A stretch of 64,000 bases of DNA. Source: Cytophagales bacterium. GTDB taxonomy: Bacteria > Bacteroidota > Bacteroidia > Cytophagales > Cyclobacteriaceae. The position numbers and the translations under genes were made by a program. The notes under the pieces are model-generated. The model made no database searches, had not been told where the DNA came from, and saw only the letters and a program-made list of their open reading frames with translations. The DNA lies in the NCBI GenBank assembly GCA_022360055.1, contig JAKSDO010000152.1:1-64000 (forward strand), in the 5' to 3' direction. Shown here piece after piece: positions 18,014-28,402 of the stretch; positions within the stretch are counted from its first letter, which is position 1; every line of letters begins with the position of its first letter.

Positions 18014-18016
18014 AAC

Positions 18017-21000
18017 TTATTGGGCTAAACTAAACCTCACCTGGACTCCAAACTGAGTGGTAGACCTTGGATAAGAACTTGTAATCCTGGGCGTATTTAC
18101 ATTTCGCTCAAAATATGCGTTCAGATTCAAGCGCTCACTCAACACATAACCAAGCTGAGGTCTGAGCTGGAAATTAACATTTCCGGCAGTAACCGTATGG
18201 ACTTCATCTATTTTGCGCTGTACTGTTTTTGTATCCCTCAAAGTAAAATTGAATTTAAAGGTAAGGTCGTTTTTTAAGGTGATGACAGCTCCCTGCACTT
18301 TGAACGGAAGCTTCATATTGGCTTTGGTAAAACCGAATGTCACGGACAGATCATTGCTGCTGAGCTCAGTGATTTGAGAATTGGAAATGTTCAATCCGAG
18401 ATTTCGCTCTTTCATATACTTGATGTTGGCTGTAATTCTGCTTTTTGTTCTTATGCTTATTCCGATAAGCGGCGCATATCTTTCCGATATAACGATCTGA
18501 TTCATAATAAAAGGCGCGATGAATTCACCAAGTTCATTCGTATCCGACGGAACAGGGTATCGATCGAGCATACCATCCAATTCCAGGTCGTCCTGGTACA
18601 ATAATGAATTCGAATAGTTATTTATGCTATAGGTAGAACTGTAGCTATGCTCGAGGCTTACGGTCGAAAATACTTCTTTTAAGGCGGGTATGTTTCCTAA
18701 CCCGGAATAGTTAATACGCCAACCCGGAATCGGGACTTTCGGGAATGGTGTCAGCTCGATCGTCCCGGCATCTTTACCCGTATAAGCCGCGATAAATGCC
18801 GGGATCATCACATCCTGAGATTGTGTCGCATAAGTTCCCTCGTTTGGGTTTAATGCATTGAGCCTGTTCTTTACAATTTCAAGGTTATCTTCAAACTTCG
18901 TGAAGTTTGGACTCGAATTATCTGCAAAATCGCTTACAAAAGATGTGCGCATGGAATTGATGGATATGCTGTAGCTTCCACCCCTGGAAATATTCAATCC
19001 ATTGTAGAGGCCCGTTCCGCTCGGGTCTGAATCGACACGAAACACTTCATTAAAATTACCTGTGGCCCGTTTCATGGCATCAAATTGAATTCGAAAACTT
19101 TTAAAAGGTTCTACCAGCGCTTTCAAATTCAAATCGTATGTGCGCGTCTGTGTAAACGGCTGGGAGAATAAGGTATCCTGTACCAGCCAGTTATTTTCCG
19201 CAGCTCGATTCCGTATGGCCGTACTCTGGCTTCCCAAAATGAAATCCCATCCTGGCGCAGACCAGGTTTCATCCATTCCAAACAAAAACGGGTCGAGTGC
19301 ATATCCGGGGAGCATCGTCCCTTCCCGAATGCTGTAATTCACATTGATCGATCGAACCATCATCAGGAATCTGGCAATACCTTTTAATGCTTTCATCTCC
19401 GACTTTTTTGTGGTATCCTGTACCTGGGTGCTGGATGGTCTGGTTCTGCTTCTGCTGCGTCTGGGGGGCGAATTAATTTCCTTTAAAAATCTGGACTTAT
19501 TATAAAGTTTTACGAAATCAAGTTTTCCGGTAACACCGGCTTCACGGCTGTTTTGCGAAATATTTCCAAGAATTTTCTGAAGGTTGAGGCTATCAATTTC
19601 CGACCAGGCCCCAGCATTCCAGGAATAATCGACCGAATATCTAAGTTCGGAATTCAGCCAATCGGTGAGGGGCAGTTTATCCAAAGGAAGTCTGTACGTT
19701 GCTCCGACGTGCTGATCAAAATTTTTCATGCGGCCGAAATTCTTAAGATTGGTCCAAACAACATCCTGCTTTTCCTGGGTATCCAAATCCCCATACGGCT
19801 CATCAATAATGGTATTTGCCCTTGCAAAATAATCCAGGGAGAGATTTTTGGTCAGTGACCACCTGAGATTATAGGAACGATTAAATGTGAAATATTTTTC
19901 GTACATGGGGCGAATCCCCGTGGTGGTGAGGTCGGAATTTCTCAGTTGGGTACGGACAAATCTTCGGTCTAAATCAGCCCTGAAACTTAAGTTTGACGGC
20001 AATACTGAAAAATTGAAATCCTTGATCAATTTTAAGTATTTGCTTTTCATGGAATTTGAATTCTTGAAAGGTTCAACCAATCCGCCCTGCGGGCTGAAAT
20101 TATAGGCAAAAGTTCCCCGGTGAGACTTTAGTTTGTACGACTCCATATTTACGTTGGATTGTGTCGCATCCGCGTACGCATAGGTAAGCGATATGTTTTC
20201 TATATCATATATTTTGCTTCGGGCACCTTCTTTGGTTTTCACTTTCCTGACATTGGTAAAGTTGATGCTGCGTCTTTCAAGCCTGTCTTGGGTCAATTTC
20301 TTATATTCCTTTCGTTCTTCCGGGTCTTCGATCGCATTTAGGGCCGACTTCAGCGGGATATCGGGATCCAGCGGATCGAAATGAGGAGTGATCCTTCTGT
20401 TTTCATAACTGACGTACATAGGTATTTTTATTCCGGATTTTTCAGGTAAGAATTTATCGAGTTGCACATTCGCAGAAATATCGTATTCAAACGTTTCTTC
20501 ACGGGTTCGTTGTGAGATGCTCTCCTGAATTCCGCCGAATCCGAACGATGTATAACGCGTAGAGGCAGTTAGTGTCATGAGATCGGCCATCTTTGCATTG
20601 AGATATGCATTTGCAGCCCACCCGGGCGTACGCTCAAAATCCGTCACTCTCATCTCATTGGCCCAAATTGTCACGGAAAGCGGTCGCTCATCAACGCTTT
20701 CCGGATTTCGGATACCGATCATGATCGTCTGAACGGTTTGCAACTCCGGCCGGCCTTCTACCGTAATTCTGTAAATCCCTACCGTATCGGAGTACGGAAG
20801 ATCCGTATTTATTCCAAGTCTATTCCTTTCCGACTTCAGTTTAAAAAGTTCATCAAAAGCGAGGTTTATTTCATTTTCCTCCGGCCATATTTCTCTATCG
20901 CTCGTAGCCCCCAGTTGAGTTATCTTTAGCGGGACCTCAATTTCATAGTAGTTCTCCGTAAAATCGGTCCCCAGGCGCACAAAAGCCGTCACCTCATCGT

Positions 21001-24000
21001 CCTCGAGTTCGGCGCCATTTTCCTGGGCATGAAAGAACATTTTCAATCTCTTGTAATTGATCAGGTCGGTGGTCATGTTTTTATAGACCGCACGCGCATC
21101 CCGATCTTTCAAATCCTGGACAGTTAATAATAAGGACTGCTCATTTACCTGCCTTACGATGGGGGACGTATTATCAAAATCTCTTTTGATGCCAGGGGGT
21201 AAAACATAGGGTATTTTATCGTTGTTTGTCCCTGAAGATCCGTTTTCTTCAATGTTTACGACCGAGACATTGAATTTCGGATCATAAGGCTCGGGAATTT
21301 CATACAGCCCTCGTTGATACAAGTTCCCTTCAAATTTGCGCCACTGGGAACCGACAAGCTGAAATTGCGCCAATCGTAAAACCACAGGCTTATCAAATTC
21401 GGTAGCGTACATTCTGATAAACCGTATGGACTTAAATCCCGAAATATTCCCCTGAGTGCGCGTAGGTCTTCGGATAGGAATTCGGAATTGATACCATGTT
21501 ACCTCACCGCCAAATTCGTCAGGCACTACCTTGTCAATGATGTAATTCTTGCCTATTTCAAGCTCACCCGGTTTTAAACTCATTTCATATTCGTAATACT
21601 CCTCAAGGTCGGAAATCGTATTATCTCTATTCAAATCCTCATTGTCCGGAAGGTTGGTCCCCGATGGTGTATAGGCGGCATTGACGTCCGAAACTACAGG
21701 AGAGTTATTTTCGGTGCCATTAAAATTCTTGTATCGCTCCTGGATTTTTATGTCGCCCGCATCTAAATCATCCCCGAGGTAATACTGAAAATCGTCTGCC
21801 GACACATCCTTCAGAATCCGCTCCCGCGCTTCCGGGTTAATTCCGTTTAATGCATCCAAAAATTCCTGATAATTCTCAAATTCCGCTTCTTGGGCACTTC
21901 TCAAACCATCCATCCCAATATCCTGATTAAAGCGGGCTTCCGAAGAATTATCAAAAGCATTGGTTAAATACTGCTGTTCGGTAACCCGACCCCAATTGGT
22001 CTCTTTGGTCAACGATACATCTCCGTCGGCAGGCAAGCCGTTTTCAAATCCGTGACGATTATCTTTAATGACATCTTCTGAAATACTTCCAAGATTAATT
22101 ATGAATTTGCCACCCGTATCATTGTTTTCATTGATTATTCCGTCCAGGACTCTGCCGTTTTCTCCGGAGATGAAAGGGTCCATCAACCAGAAATCAATGA
22201 ACTCAATATTGTTTCGATCAAAATCGACATCGGACGTAATTGCACGGGTAACTCCTCCCCAATTCTCCTTCGGATTATTTAAGTAACCATCGGAGTTCAA
22301 TTCCGGATTGAAATTATACTGTCCCCGCTCCATCGGATAATACGCCAGATCCAGAATCGGCAGGTTTGTATTGACAACCTCTCGGTCTCTGTTAAAGATT
22401 TCCTGAGGGGGCACCTGCCTTACATAATGATTCTGTTTGTCTTCGTCCGTAATGTTGGTAGGCCTGGAAGGTCCGGTACCCCTGTAAAAAATATTATCGA
22501 TGATGTACCAGGCAAATTTTGCGCGCTTATAGCCAAGCCTTAAGTCATTGTTCAGGCCTGAACCGGACATAAAACGTTTATCCTCCGTAATCGGAGTATG
22601 TGCCAACTTCCAGCTTTGAATGCTATTCCCAAGGTTAAACGGGGTAGCTGTTGCCTCAAAATCGTCTATGTAGGACGTCTCTTCGCCGTTGACAAAATTG
22701 GAAGTTCCCGGACGTATCTGGGCAATCTCGGCATTGAAGCTTATGCTGGAAGGCGCCTTGGTTTGAATGAGTGGCAAAGCGTCGACCATTCTGGTCAGGA
22801 GCCTTGAATCTTTTTGGATGTTTACATCCATTCCATATTTCATATTTCGTGTGGGCTCGTTCCCGATACTCACCCTGGAAATTAACGGCCGTTCGTTCAA
22901 ATAAAGAAATGTACCGCCAAAGTTGATGTGATCGCTTAATCGATAATCCAACCTTGTCCCAATCAGACTTCGGGACTGGAAATTGAACATATCTGCTTTT
23001 TCATACGATACCTTGATGGGTTTGCCTGAATTAAGTACCGCTTCATTCAGAATGGTTACCCGGCCCAGATTATAATCAACCCGGTAATCCTGCCCCTCCA
23101 CCAAAGGCGTATTCCCTGCCATAACGGTCACGGAATTCTCTGAAATATTTATACCGGGCAGGATGATTTCTTGGGCAGACCCTGCCTGCATCCTGCCCTT
23201 TAGAAAAAATTTGTTTTTGCTCATATCCAGTTCGGCGTCCGCCTTGGTCGTACCGTAGAGCGTATCATATACATATTTGTTGATTAGATTTGCTTCCGTG
23301 TCCGGATCGAAGTACGACTTCAGTTTGCTCCCAAATGGTTCCAATACCGGAAATACGATCAGTCCCGATTGCTCCCTGACCGTGATGTTAGGGATATAGT
23401 CGAAATTCCCGTCGGGTTGCGGATCATTGTTTGCATTCAAACGATCCAGATTCATAAGCTGAACCAGCGGAATGTCTTTGGTGCGTTTCCCTTCATGCAG
23501 GCTTGGGTTGTCTAGCCCGGTTTTATCATCTCTGTAAACTATCCTCAATTGAAATCCTTCCCGGGATAGTTGTGTGGCATTTAAGCTGTAGATATTTTTC
23601 ATCATGAGGTCCCAGCTTGGAACCGCTACGGCTATTTTACTGGGCCGTAAAAGTTTAAGGAAAATTGCTTCATCCTCCGGCCTGTTCTGATAGTCTTCCG
23701 TAAGCTCGCCGACCTTATAAATTTGTCCGTTGTAGGTATATTCGTAGGCCACGGCTAAAACTTCGTCACTTTGTAATTTACGCAATAGCGAAAGCTGCCC
23801 TAATTGGCGGTTAAGTACATATTCGCGTTCATCAAGTTTTCTTGCGGCAGTCACGCTTTCATAGTCCGTAGCCTTGTCAAAATCGAACTGGTTCTCCAGG
23901 ATATCGGCAGAATTGTCAATGTTTCTTAATCCGGGCGTATTGTTTATTTCATTGAAAAGATTGTTTGCTTCATTCCTGTTCGGCCCTCCGGCGCCCGGCC

Positions 24001-25210
24001 CGACTTTGGGATTATCCGGACGGTAAATCCTGCTTCCTTCCGCCAAATCCATAAAGGCGAGGAAATTTCTAAGTGTTTCCGTATTATTCTGACGATTGAT
24101 GATGTAAACCTCAATCCTTGTAACATTTACTCCTGAAATAATCTGAGGAGTGCCGCTGAGCCAGGTCTCATAATTGTCTCTAAAAAAATGCCCAAGAAAA
24201 AAATGTCTGTTTTCTTCGTATTCCGAACCGCGAATTTCAAATTCTCTCCCCTGGCCTCCGTCCGAACCACCATTGATTTCTATTTCGTCACTTTTTCCTC
24301 GCTGAGTAGATGCTACTGCCGTAATATCCAATTTCCCAAACCTCAATTGAGTTTTTACGCCAAACAGGTTTTGCGCACCGGTGATCAGACTATTGGTAAG
24401 CGGCAAGCTGACATTTCCTATTTCAATTTTCTGGATTATATCCTCTTCGAATCCGGTATATTCAACTTTTAGGTTATTCTCAAAATCGAACGAATTATTG
24501 TTATCAAAATCAGCAGTTATGCTCAATTTTTCACCGATCTTTCCCACAACATTCATACTAATCTGTTGATCAAATTCAAACCCGCCATTTCGCTGTTGCC
24601 GGATTGGAATGGACGGATTCTGAATTCTTTGCCACCTACCGCCAAAATCAAGCATGACAAACCCGTTGGGCCTTATATCGACGAAGCTCCCTCCAAAAAT
24701 TCTATCGAAGGCCGGACTTATATAAATCGGAGGTATCAATCGTCTCCCGCTCACGGCGCTCTCCCCATCGTTTCCAACCGACATTTCCTTCCAATAGTTT
24801 TTCCGCATCTGAATCCCGTGAAGCTGGTTGTACTGCTCAAAATTTAAATTGATGGGCGGCCGATAATAAATGTCTCCGAATCGCTCACCGATGGAATAAT
24901 TTAAGCTGGTATCAACTTCGACGTCCAGCTGCAGCGAATTCGGATCTTTTAAAATAAGCGGCGAAGATTCGCCCGGATACAGTATGGAGTTCCCCGGTCG
25001 ATCCTGAGGTTGATAAATGGGCTGCCTCGATTTTTCATATTCCCTGACCGGCAGTGGAGCCTGCGCAGAATCGGTCGAAATCGAATCGCCTGGAACTTGC
25101 TGGATATTGGCTTGAACTTCCGGAAAATACAAACCGATAAGTAAAGCCGTATACGCCAGTGACAGCCTTAAACAGGCATACGTCGATTTGGATTTAAATG
25201 TGTTTAACAC
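18017..25210 (-). CDS. sprA: SprA, outer-membrane translocon of the type IX secretion system
   Basis: 2397 residues, the usual SprA length. An N-terminal signal segment ('LSLAYTALLIGLYFPEVQA') leads into a very large, beta-rich protein with alternating aromatic and polar strands and a C-terminal strand ending in aromatic-rich 'TTQFGVQVRFSLAQ', as expected for an outer-membrane beta-barrel. Recognisable stretches include 'LDFGGRWQRIQNPSIPIRQQR' followed by 'FDQQISMNVVGKIGEKL', and 'RGKSDEIEINGGSDGGQ'. SprA forms a 36-strand pore that passes folded cargo to the cell surface and, in gliding species, exports adhesins. The start is GTG at 25210, 18 bases after ruvA. The order ruvA-sprA-gcvH-vanZ-tonB is conserved across the phylum. 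Confidence 0.95.
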   Translation of the reverse strand: MLNTFKSKSTYACLRLSLAYTALLIGLYFPEVQANIQQVPGDSISTDSAQAPLPVREYEKSRQPIYQPQDRPGNSILYPGESSPLILKDPNSLQLDVEVDTSLNYSIGERFGDIYYRPPINLNFEQYNQLHGIQMRKNYWKEMSVGNDGESAVSGRRLIPPIYISPAFDRIFGGSFVDIRPNGFVMLDFGGRWQRIQNPSIPIRQQRNGGFEFDQQISMNVVGKIGEKLSITADFDNNNSFDFENNLKVEYTGFEEDIIQKIEIGNVSLPLTNSLITGAQNLFGVKTQLRFGKLDITAVASTQRGKSDEIEINGGSDGGQGREFEIRGSEYEENRHFFLGHFFRDNYETWLSGTPQIISGVNVTRIEVYIINRQNNTETLRNFLAFMDLAEGSRIYRPDNPKVGPGAGGPNRNEANNLFNEINNTPGLRNIDNSADILENQFDFDKATDYESVTAARKLDEREYVLNRQLGQLSLLRKLQSDEVLAVAYEYTYNGQIYKVGELTEDYQNRPEDEAIFLKLLRPSKIAVAVPSWDLMMKNIYSLNATQLSREGFQLRIVYRDDKTGLDNPSLHEGKRTKDIPLVQLMNLDRLNANNDPQPDGNFDYIPNITVREQSGLIVFPVLEPFGSKLKSYFDPDTEANLINKYVYDTLYGTTKADAELDMSKNKFFLKGRMQAGSAQEIILPGINISENSVTVMAGNTPLVEGQDYRVDYNLGRVTILNEAVLNSGKPIKVSYEKADMFNFQSRSLIGTRLDYRLSDHINFGGTFLYLNERPLISRVSIGNEPTRNMKYGMDVNIQKDSRLLTRMVDALPLIQTKAPSSISFNAEIAQIRPGTSNFVNGEETSYIDDFEATATPFNLGNSIQSWKLAHTPITEDKRFMSGSGLNNDLRLGYKRAKFAWYIIDNIFYRGTGPSRPTNITDEDKQNHYVRQVPPQEIFNRDREVVNTNLPILDLAYYPMERGQYNFNPELNSDGYLNNPKENWGGVTRAITSDVDFDRNNIEFIDFWLMDPFISGENGRVLDGIINENNDTGGKFIINLGSISEDVIKDNRHGFENGLPADGDVSLTKETNWGRVTEQQYLTNAFDNSSEARFNQDIGMDGLRSAQEAEFENYQEFLDALNGINPEARERILKDVSADDFQYYLGDDLDAGDIKIQERYKNFNGTENNSPVVSDVNAAYTPSGTNLPDNEDLNRDNTISDLEEYYEYEMSLKPGELEIGKNYIIDKVVPDEFGGEVTWYQFRIPIRRPTRTQGNISGFKSIRFIRMYATEFDKPVVLRLAQFQLVGSQWRKFEGNLYQRGLYEIPEPYDPKFNVSVVNIEENGSSGTNNDKIPYVLPPGIKRDFDNTSPIVRQVNEQSLLLTVQDLKDRDARAVYKNMTTDLINYKRLKMFFHAQENGAELEDDEVTAFVRLGTDFTENYYEIEVPLKITQLGATSDREIWPEENEINLAFDELFKLKSERNRLGINTDLPYSDTVGIYRITVEGRPELQTVQTIMIGIRNPESVDERPLSVTIWANEMRVTDFERTPGWAANAYLNAKMADLMTLTASTRYTSFGFGGIQESISQRTREETFEYDISANVQLDKFLPEKSGIKIPMYVSYENRRITPHFDPLDPDIPLKSALNAIEDPEERKEYKKLTQDRLERRSINFTNVRKVKTKEGARSKIYDIENISLTYAYADATQSNVNMESYKLKSHRGTFAYNFSPQGGLVEPFKNSNSMKSKYLKLIKDFNFSVLPSNLSFRADLDRRFVRTQLRNSDLTTTGIRPMYEKYFTFNRSYNLRWSLTKNLSLDYFARANTIIDEPYGDLDTQEKQDVVWTNLKNFGRMKNFDQHVGATYRLPLDKLPLTDWLNSELRYSVDYSWNAGAWSEIDSLNLQKILGNISQNSREAGVTGKLDFVKLYNKSRFLKEINSPPRRSRSRTRPSSTQVQDTTKKSEMKALKGIARFLMMVRSINVNYSIREGTMLPGYALDPFLFGMDETWSAPGWDFILGSQSTAIRNRAAENNWLVQDTLFSQPFTQTRTYDLNLKALVEPFKSFRIQFDAMKRATGNFNEVFRVDSDPSGTGLYNGLNISRGGSYSISINSMRTSFVSDFADNSSPNFTKFEDNLEIVKNRLNALNPNEGTYATQSQDVMIPAFIAAYTGKDAGTIELTPFPKVPIPGWRINYSGLGNIPALKEVFSTVSLEHSYSSTYSINNYSNSLLYQDDLELDGMLDRYPVPSDTNELGEFIAPFIMNQIVISERYAPLIGISIRTKSRITANIKYMKERNLGLNISNSQITELSSNDLSVTFGFTKANMKLPFKVQGAVITLKNDLTFKFNFTLRDTKTVQRKIDEVHTVTAGNVNFQLRPQLGYVLSERLNLNAYFERNVNTPRITSSYPRSTTQFGVQVRFSLAQ

Positions 25211-25228
25211 CAGGTAATTATTAGTCTC

Positions 25229-25813
25229 CTAGGATTGCTTCAACACCAACTTTATAAGTTCCTCCAGTGAAATGTCATTTCCCATCTGCTTCAGTATTTT
25301 GTCGATGCTTTTCTCAGCTATATTTTTATGTATTCCAAGCGTAATCAGAGCCGACAAAGCTTCACTTCGAATTCCAATATTTTCTATTGGTTGCATGCCT
25401 GCCTCAAATCCCTGCTTCCTGATTTTATCTTTAAGTTCAAGAATGATCCTATGTGCGGTTTTATTTCCAATGCCCTTTACTTTTTGGATGACAGAAACCT
25501 CTTCATTTACGATTGCATTTTTCAGTTCAACGACATTCAATGAGGAATTGATCATTAAGGCGGTATTTGGGCCCACACCATTAATGGATATCAATTGCAG
25601 AAAAATACTTTTCTCTTCCCTGGAAAAAAAACCATAGAGCGTTTGGGCATCCTCTTTTACATGTAAATAGGTATGAAGCGTACAGGACTCCATATCTTTG
25701 ATTTTGGAAAAAGTATATAATGAAATTCTTACTTCATACCCGACGCCATTCACATCCAAAATGACGAAAGTCGGATCCTTTAAAGCCAATTTTCCATTTA
25801 AATACCCTATCAT
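25229..25813 (-). CDS. ruvA: Holliday junction ATP-dependent DNA helicase subunit RuvA
   Basis: 194 residues, full length. An N-terminal OB fold ('MIGYLNGKLALKDPTFVILDVNGVGYEV'; the Y-E-V-R core is diagnostic) is followed by helix-hairpin-helix motifs 'INGVGPNTALMI' and 'VKGIGNKTAHRIILELKDKI', and a C-terminal UBA-like domain III ('ALSALITLGIHKNIAEKSI') that contacts RuvB. RuvA binds four-way DNA junctions and targets the RuvB motor to them. It lies between the DUF4837 gene (12-base gap) and sprA (18-base gap), so it is most likely expressed with both. Confidence 0.96.
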   Translation of the reverse strand: MIGYLNGKLALKDPTFVILDVNGVGYEVRISLYTFSKIKDMESCTLHTYLHVKEDAQTLYGFFSREEKSIFLQLISINGVGPNTALMINSSLNVVELKNAIVNEEVSVIQKVKGIGNKTAHRIILELKDKIRKQGFEAGMQPIENIGIRSEALSALITLGIHKNIAEKSIDKILKQMGNDISLEELIKLVLKQS

Positions 25814-25825
25814 GCCAAGTAATTG

Positions 25826-26911
25826 TTACGCCGGAGGTTCAACGATATCAAATGTCTTAATAATCGTTTCAAGCTCCCTCATATGGTCTCGCTGAGCTTT
25901 ACCGGGACTGTATAAAAATGCTTCGACATAGTACAGCCTGTTTGTATTTTCATCTACCATGGAATAGCTTACAAAAGGACCGCCCATGTAATATTTATTT
26001 ACCTTCCACAAGCCGCGGAGTTCAACGGCATAGTGGTCCTTAAAATTTATTTCTTTCTTGAATACATCAAAGTTGTCGGTTTCGGTAAGTAAATAGGATT
26101 GTTTATCCTCTGGCTTGTACAAAATATATGGCTTTGAAACTTCGGTCCTCAGAGCCAATAAACTGTCCAGAGAAAACAATTCTTTAGAGGTATAATCCAC
26201 CCACGAGATGTAGACACTTTTATCTACATCCGGGCTAAAATTTCTAAGCCAGACAAAATCATCACCTTCCAGGGCAATTTCAAACCCAAAGGGAACTTGT
26301 ATCTCACAATTCAGCTTTTCTTTGATGTGTCTGGATATTCCCTTTTCCGCATTAGCCGCGTACAGTGAATTGTAACACCTTCTTCCTTCTATATCCAGGA
26401 AATGTTTCTTTAGTTTCTCTTTATTGTTTTTAATATTTTGCATCAACACCGCCTCCATTTCTCCAAAGAGATGAAGCACTTCCTGACCTTTGGCAAATTC
26501 ATCTTTTTTAGGATACATAAAAAGGGACGGATCTTGCTCGATCATATCCAAAGACTCTTTGGTAAAGTAAGTCTTCAGTTTTCTATTTCCTTTGCTTTTA
26601 TCGTTTAAGACCGTAACAAAAATTATATTTTTCTGCTTTTTAAATATGCTTTGAAAATCCATCGGATCTATATGACTCAATGAAAAATAGGCTTCCTGCC
26701 TTGGGAGGTAATAAACCTGCTCCTGAAAGACTGATCGAATTTCTTTTCCAACTCCGCCTTTCCACTGAGCGCTGTCCATTACCACAATGATTTGACCCGG
26801 TTGTCCATTGGCTCGAGGAAGGTTTCCTTTCAATTTTGCCGCTTTTTCCAGATCACAGGAAAAAAGAAATGCCGCTATCAAAGAAAATAGTAAATATCGT
26901 GCGAAGGTCAT
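25826..26911 (-). CDS. DUF4837 lipoprotein
   Basis: 361 residues. A lipoprotein signal ends with 'FLFSC', with Cys at residue 19; the mature protein starts 'DLEKAAKLKGNLPRANGQPGQIIVVMDSAQWKG', which is the diagnostic opening of DUF4837. The family is found in Bacteroidota, is anchored to a membrane and has no established function. The 'GQIIVVM' and 'VEQ.YYLPR.E..FSLSHIDPMDF' patterns repeat across members. It directly precedes ruvA and sprA, so a link to envelope export is suggested by context only. Confidence 0.88.
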   Translation of the reverse strand: MTFARYLLFSLIAAFLFSCDLEKAAKLKGNLPRANGQPGQIIVVMDSAQWKGGVGKEIRSVFQEQVYYLPRQEAYFSLSHIDPMDFQSIFKKQKNIIFVTVLNDKSKGNRKLKTYFTKESLDMIEQDPSLFMYPKKDEFAKGQEVLHLFGEMEAVLMQNIKNNKEKLKKHFLDIEGRRCYNSLYAANAEKGISRHIKEKLNCEIQVPFGFEIALEGDDFVWLRNFSPDVDKSVYISWVDYTSKELFSLDSLLALRTEVSKPYILYKPEDKQSYLLTETDNFDVFKKEINFKDHYAVELRGLWKVNKYYMGGPFVSYSMVDENTNRLYYVEAFLYSPGKAQRDHMRELETIIKTFDIVEPPA

Positions 26912-26998
26912 GATTTATAAAGATTTGTTAGTGATCCAAATTGTGAAATAAGAACGAGTTTTCAAATAAAAAAATATTAACACCCTGCAGAGAAGTAA

Positions 26999-28402
26999 TT
27001 ATCCTACGACTAATTTTTGACCGGGTTTTATTCTATTGGATTTAAGGTTATTTAATTTCTTTAGTTTTTCTATGGACATATTGCTGTATGCTTTGGATAT
27101 GTCCCACAGGGTATCGCCAGGCTGTACAATATGGTATTTTGTTCCGTCAACAACCAGATCCTGGGTTTTTGTAGGTTTTTTTTGCGCTACAGTCGAGGAG
27201 TAGGTGTTCGGAAGGAGCCAAATGTTTAAGCGCTGGCCTACTCTGATCGTGTTGCTGCGCAGGTTATTCCACTTTTTAATATCCGAAACCCTCACGCGAT
27301 ATCTTTGCGCAATTCGCCCTAACACATCCCCGCTTCGCACTCTATGAATCACTTTATCGCGACCATACGTACTCCCTACCGTGTTTCTGGCCAGATATTC
27401 CAACTCTTTTTTACCGGTTTTGGATGCAGAGTCCAAAATTGCCGATCTGTGCTCATTGAAATAACCCATTTTATCAGACGGAATTCGCACGGAGAAATAC
27501 TTCGGGCTCTGAGGGACTGCCTTTCGCTTTATGGACGGATTCAGGAAGTCCATCTCCTCATCGCAAACATCGATCAAACTCCCTAAAGTGGACAGATTCA
27601 GGAAGTCCTTTACCATAATCGTATCCGTAGCCATCGGATACATGTATTCGGAGTCATCCAGTATAAGGTTATGCTCTTCGGTGTAATTGAATGCATATGT
27701 AATTGCTACAAACTGAGGGACATACCCTCTTGTTTCTCTTGGCAAATATCTATAGATATCCCAAAATTTTCGCTTATAGCCGGATCGTCTGATCGCTTTG
27801 CGCACATTACCGGGGCCGCAATTATATGCCGCAAGGGCAAGCTCCCAATCTCCAAACATATTGTAAAGCGATTTTATATACCTGGCCGCAGCCTCAGTAG
27901 ATTTGACCGGGTCCATCCGCTCGTCGACATACCAATCGGCATGCAAACCATATGTCCTTCCCGTATAGTATATAAATTGCCATAAGCCGACAGCAGCAGC
28001 CCAAGATCGCGCGGTAGAGTTTAATCCCGATTCAACAATGGCAAGATATTTCAGCTCGTCAGGAAGATTATGTTTGGCCAGGATTTCTTCAAAAATCGGG
28101 AAATAATACGTGCTTCTTCTCAGCACCATCTTGGTATATTCCCGATCTCTAACCGTAAAATAGTCAATGAACGATTTTACTCTTTCATTAAAGTTTAGGG
28201 GAATTGCAGCCTCAATGTTTTTCAGTCTCTTTTCAATTTGATTGTAGGTCGCATCCGGGATATATTCATAAGTAAGCGGGGGAATAAATAAAGAGTCTGA
28301 TTCCGGATCATGGATGAAGGTTTGTGCAAAGACGAATTTACTCGACAAAAACAACCCAAAAGTTACAATCAACCTGTATCTTGATAAGCAACGCAATGTC
28401 AT
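26999..28402 (-). CDS. MltD-like lytic transglycosylase with two LysM domains
   Basis: 467 residues with a signal peptide. The SLT (goose-lysozyme-like) domain covers ~100-240: catalytic Glu in 'YLAIVESGLNSTA', then 'GLWQFIYYTGRTYGL' and 'ALAAYNCGPGNVRKAIRR', all standard for membrane-bound transglycosylase D. Two LysM peptidoglycan-binding modules follow ('IHRVRSGDVLGRIAQRYRV' near ~345 and 'YHIVQPGDTLWDISKAYSN' near ~422). It would cut the glycan strand of peptidoglycan in the periplasm with 1,6-anhydro ends. Its place before DUF4837, ruvA and sprA puts it with envelope genes; a wide gap precedes it. Confidence 0.92.
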   Translation of the reverse strand: MTLRCLSRYRLIVTFGLFLSSKFVFAQTFIHDPESDSLFIPPLTYEYIPDATYNQIEKRLKNIEAAIPLNFNERVKSFIDYFTVRDREYTKMVLRRSTYYFPIFEEILAKHNLPDELKYLAIVESGLNSTARSWAAAVGLWQFIYYTGRTYGLHADWYVDERMDPVKSTEAAARYIKSLYNMFGDWELALAAYNCGPGNVRKAIRRSGYKRKFWDIYRYLPRETRGYVPQFVAITYAFNYTEEHNLILDDSEYMYPMATDTIMVKDFLNLSTLGSLIDVCDEEMDFLNPSIKRKAVPQSPKYFSVRIPSDKMGYFNEHRSAILDSASKTGKKELEYLARNTVGSTYGRDKVIHRVRSGDVLGRIAQRYRVRVSDIKKWNNLRSNTIRVGQRLNIWLLPNTYSSTVAQKKPTKTQDLVVDGTKYHIVQPGDTLWDISKAYSNMSIEKLKKLNNLKSNRIKPGQKLVVG

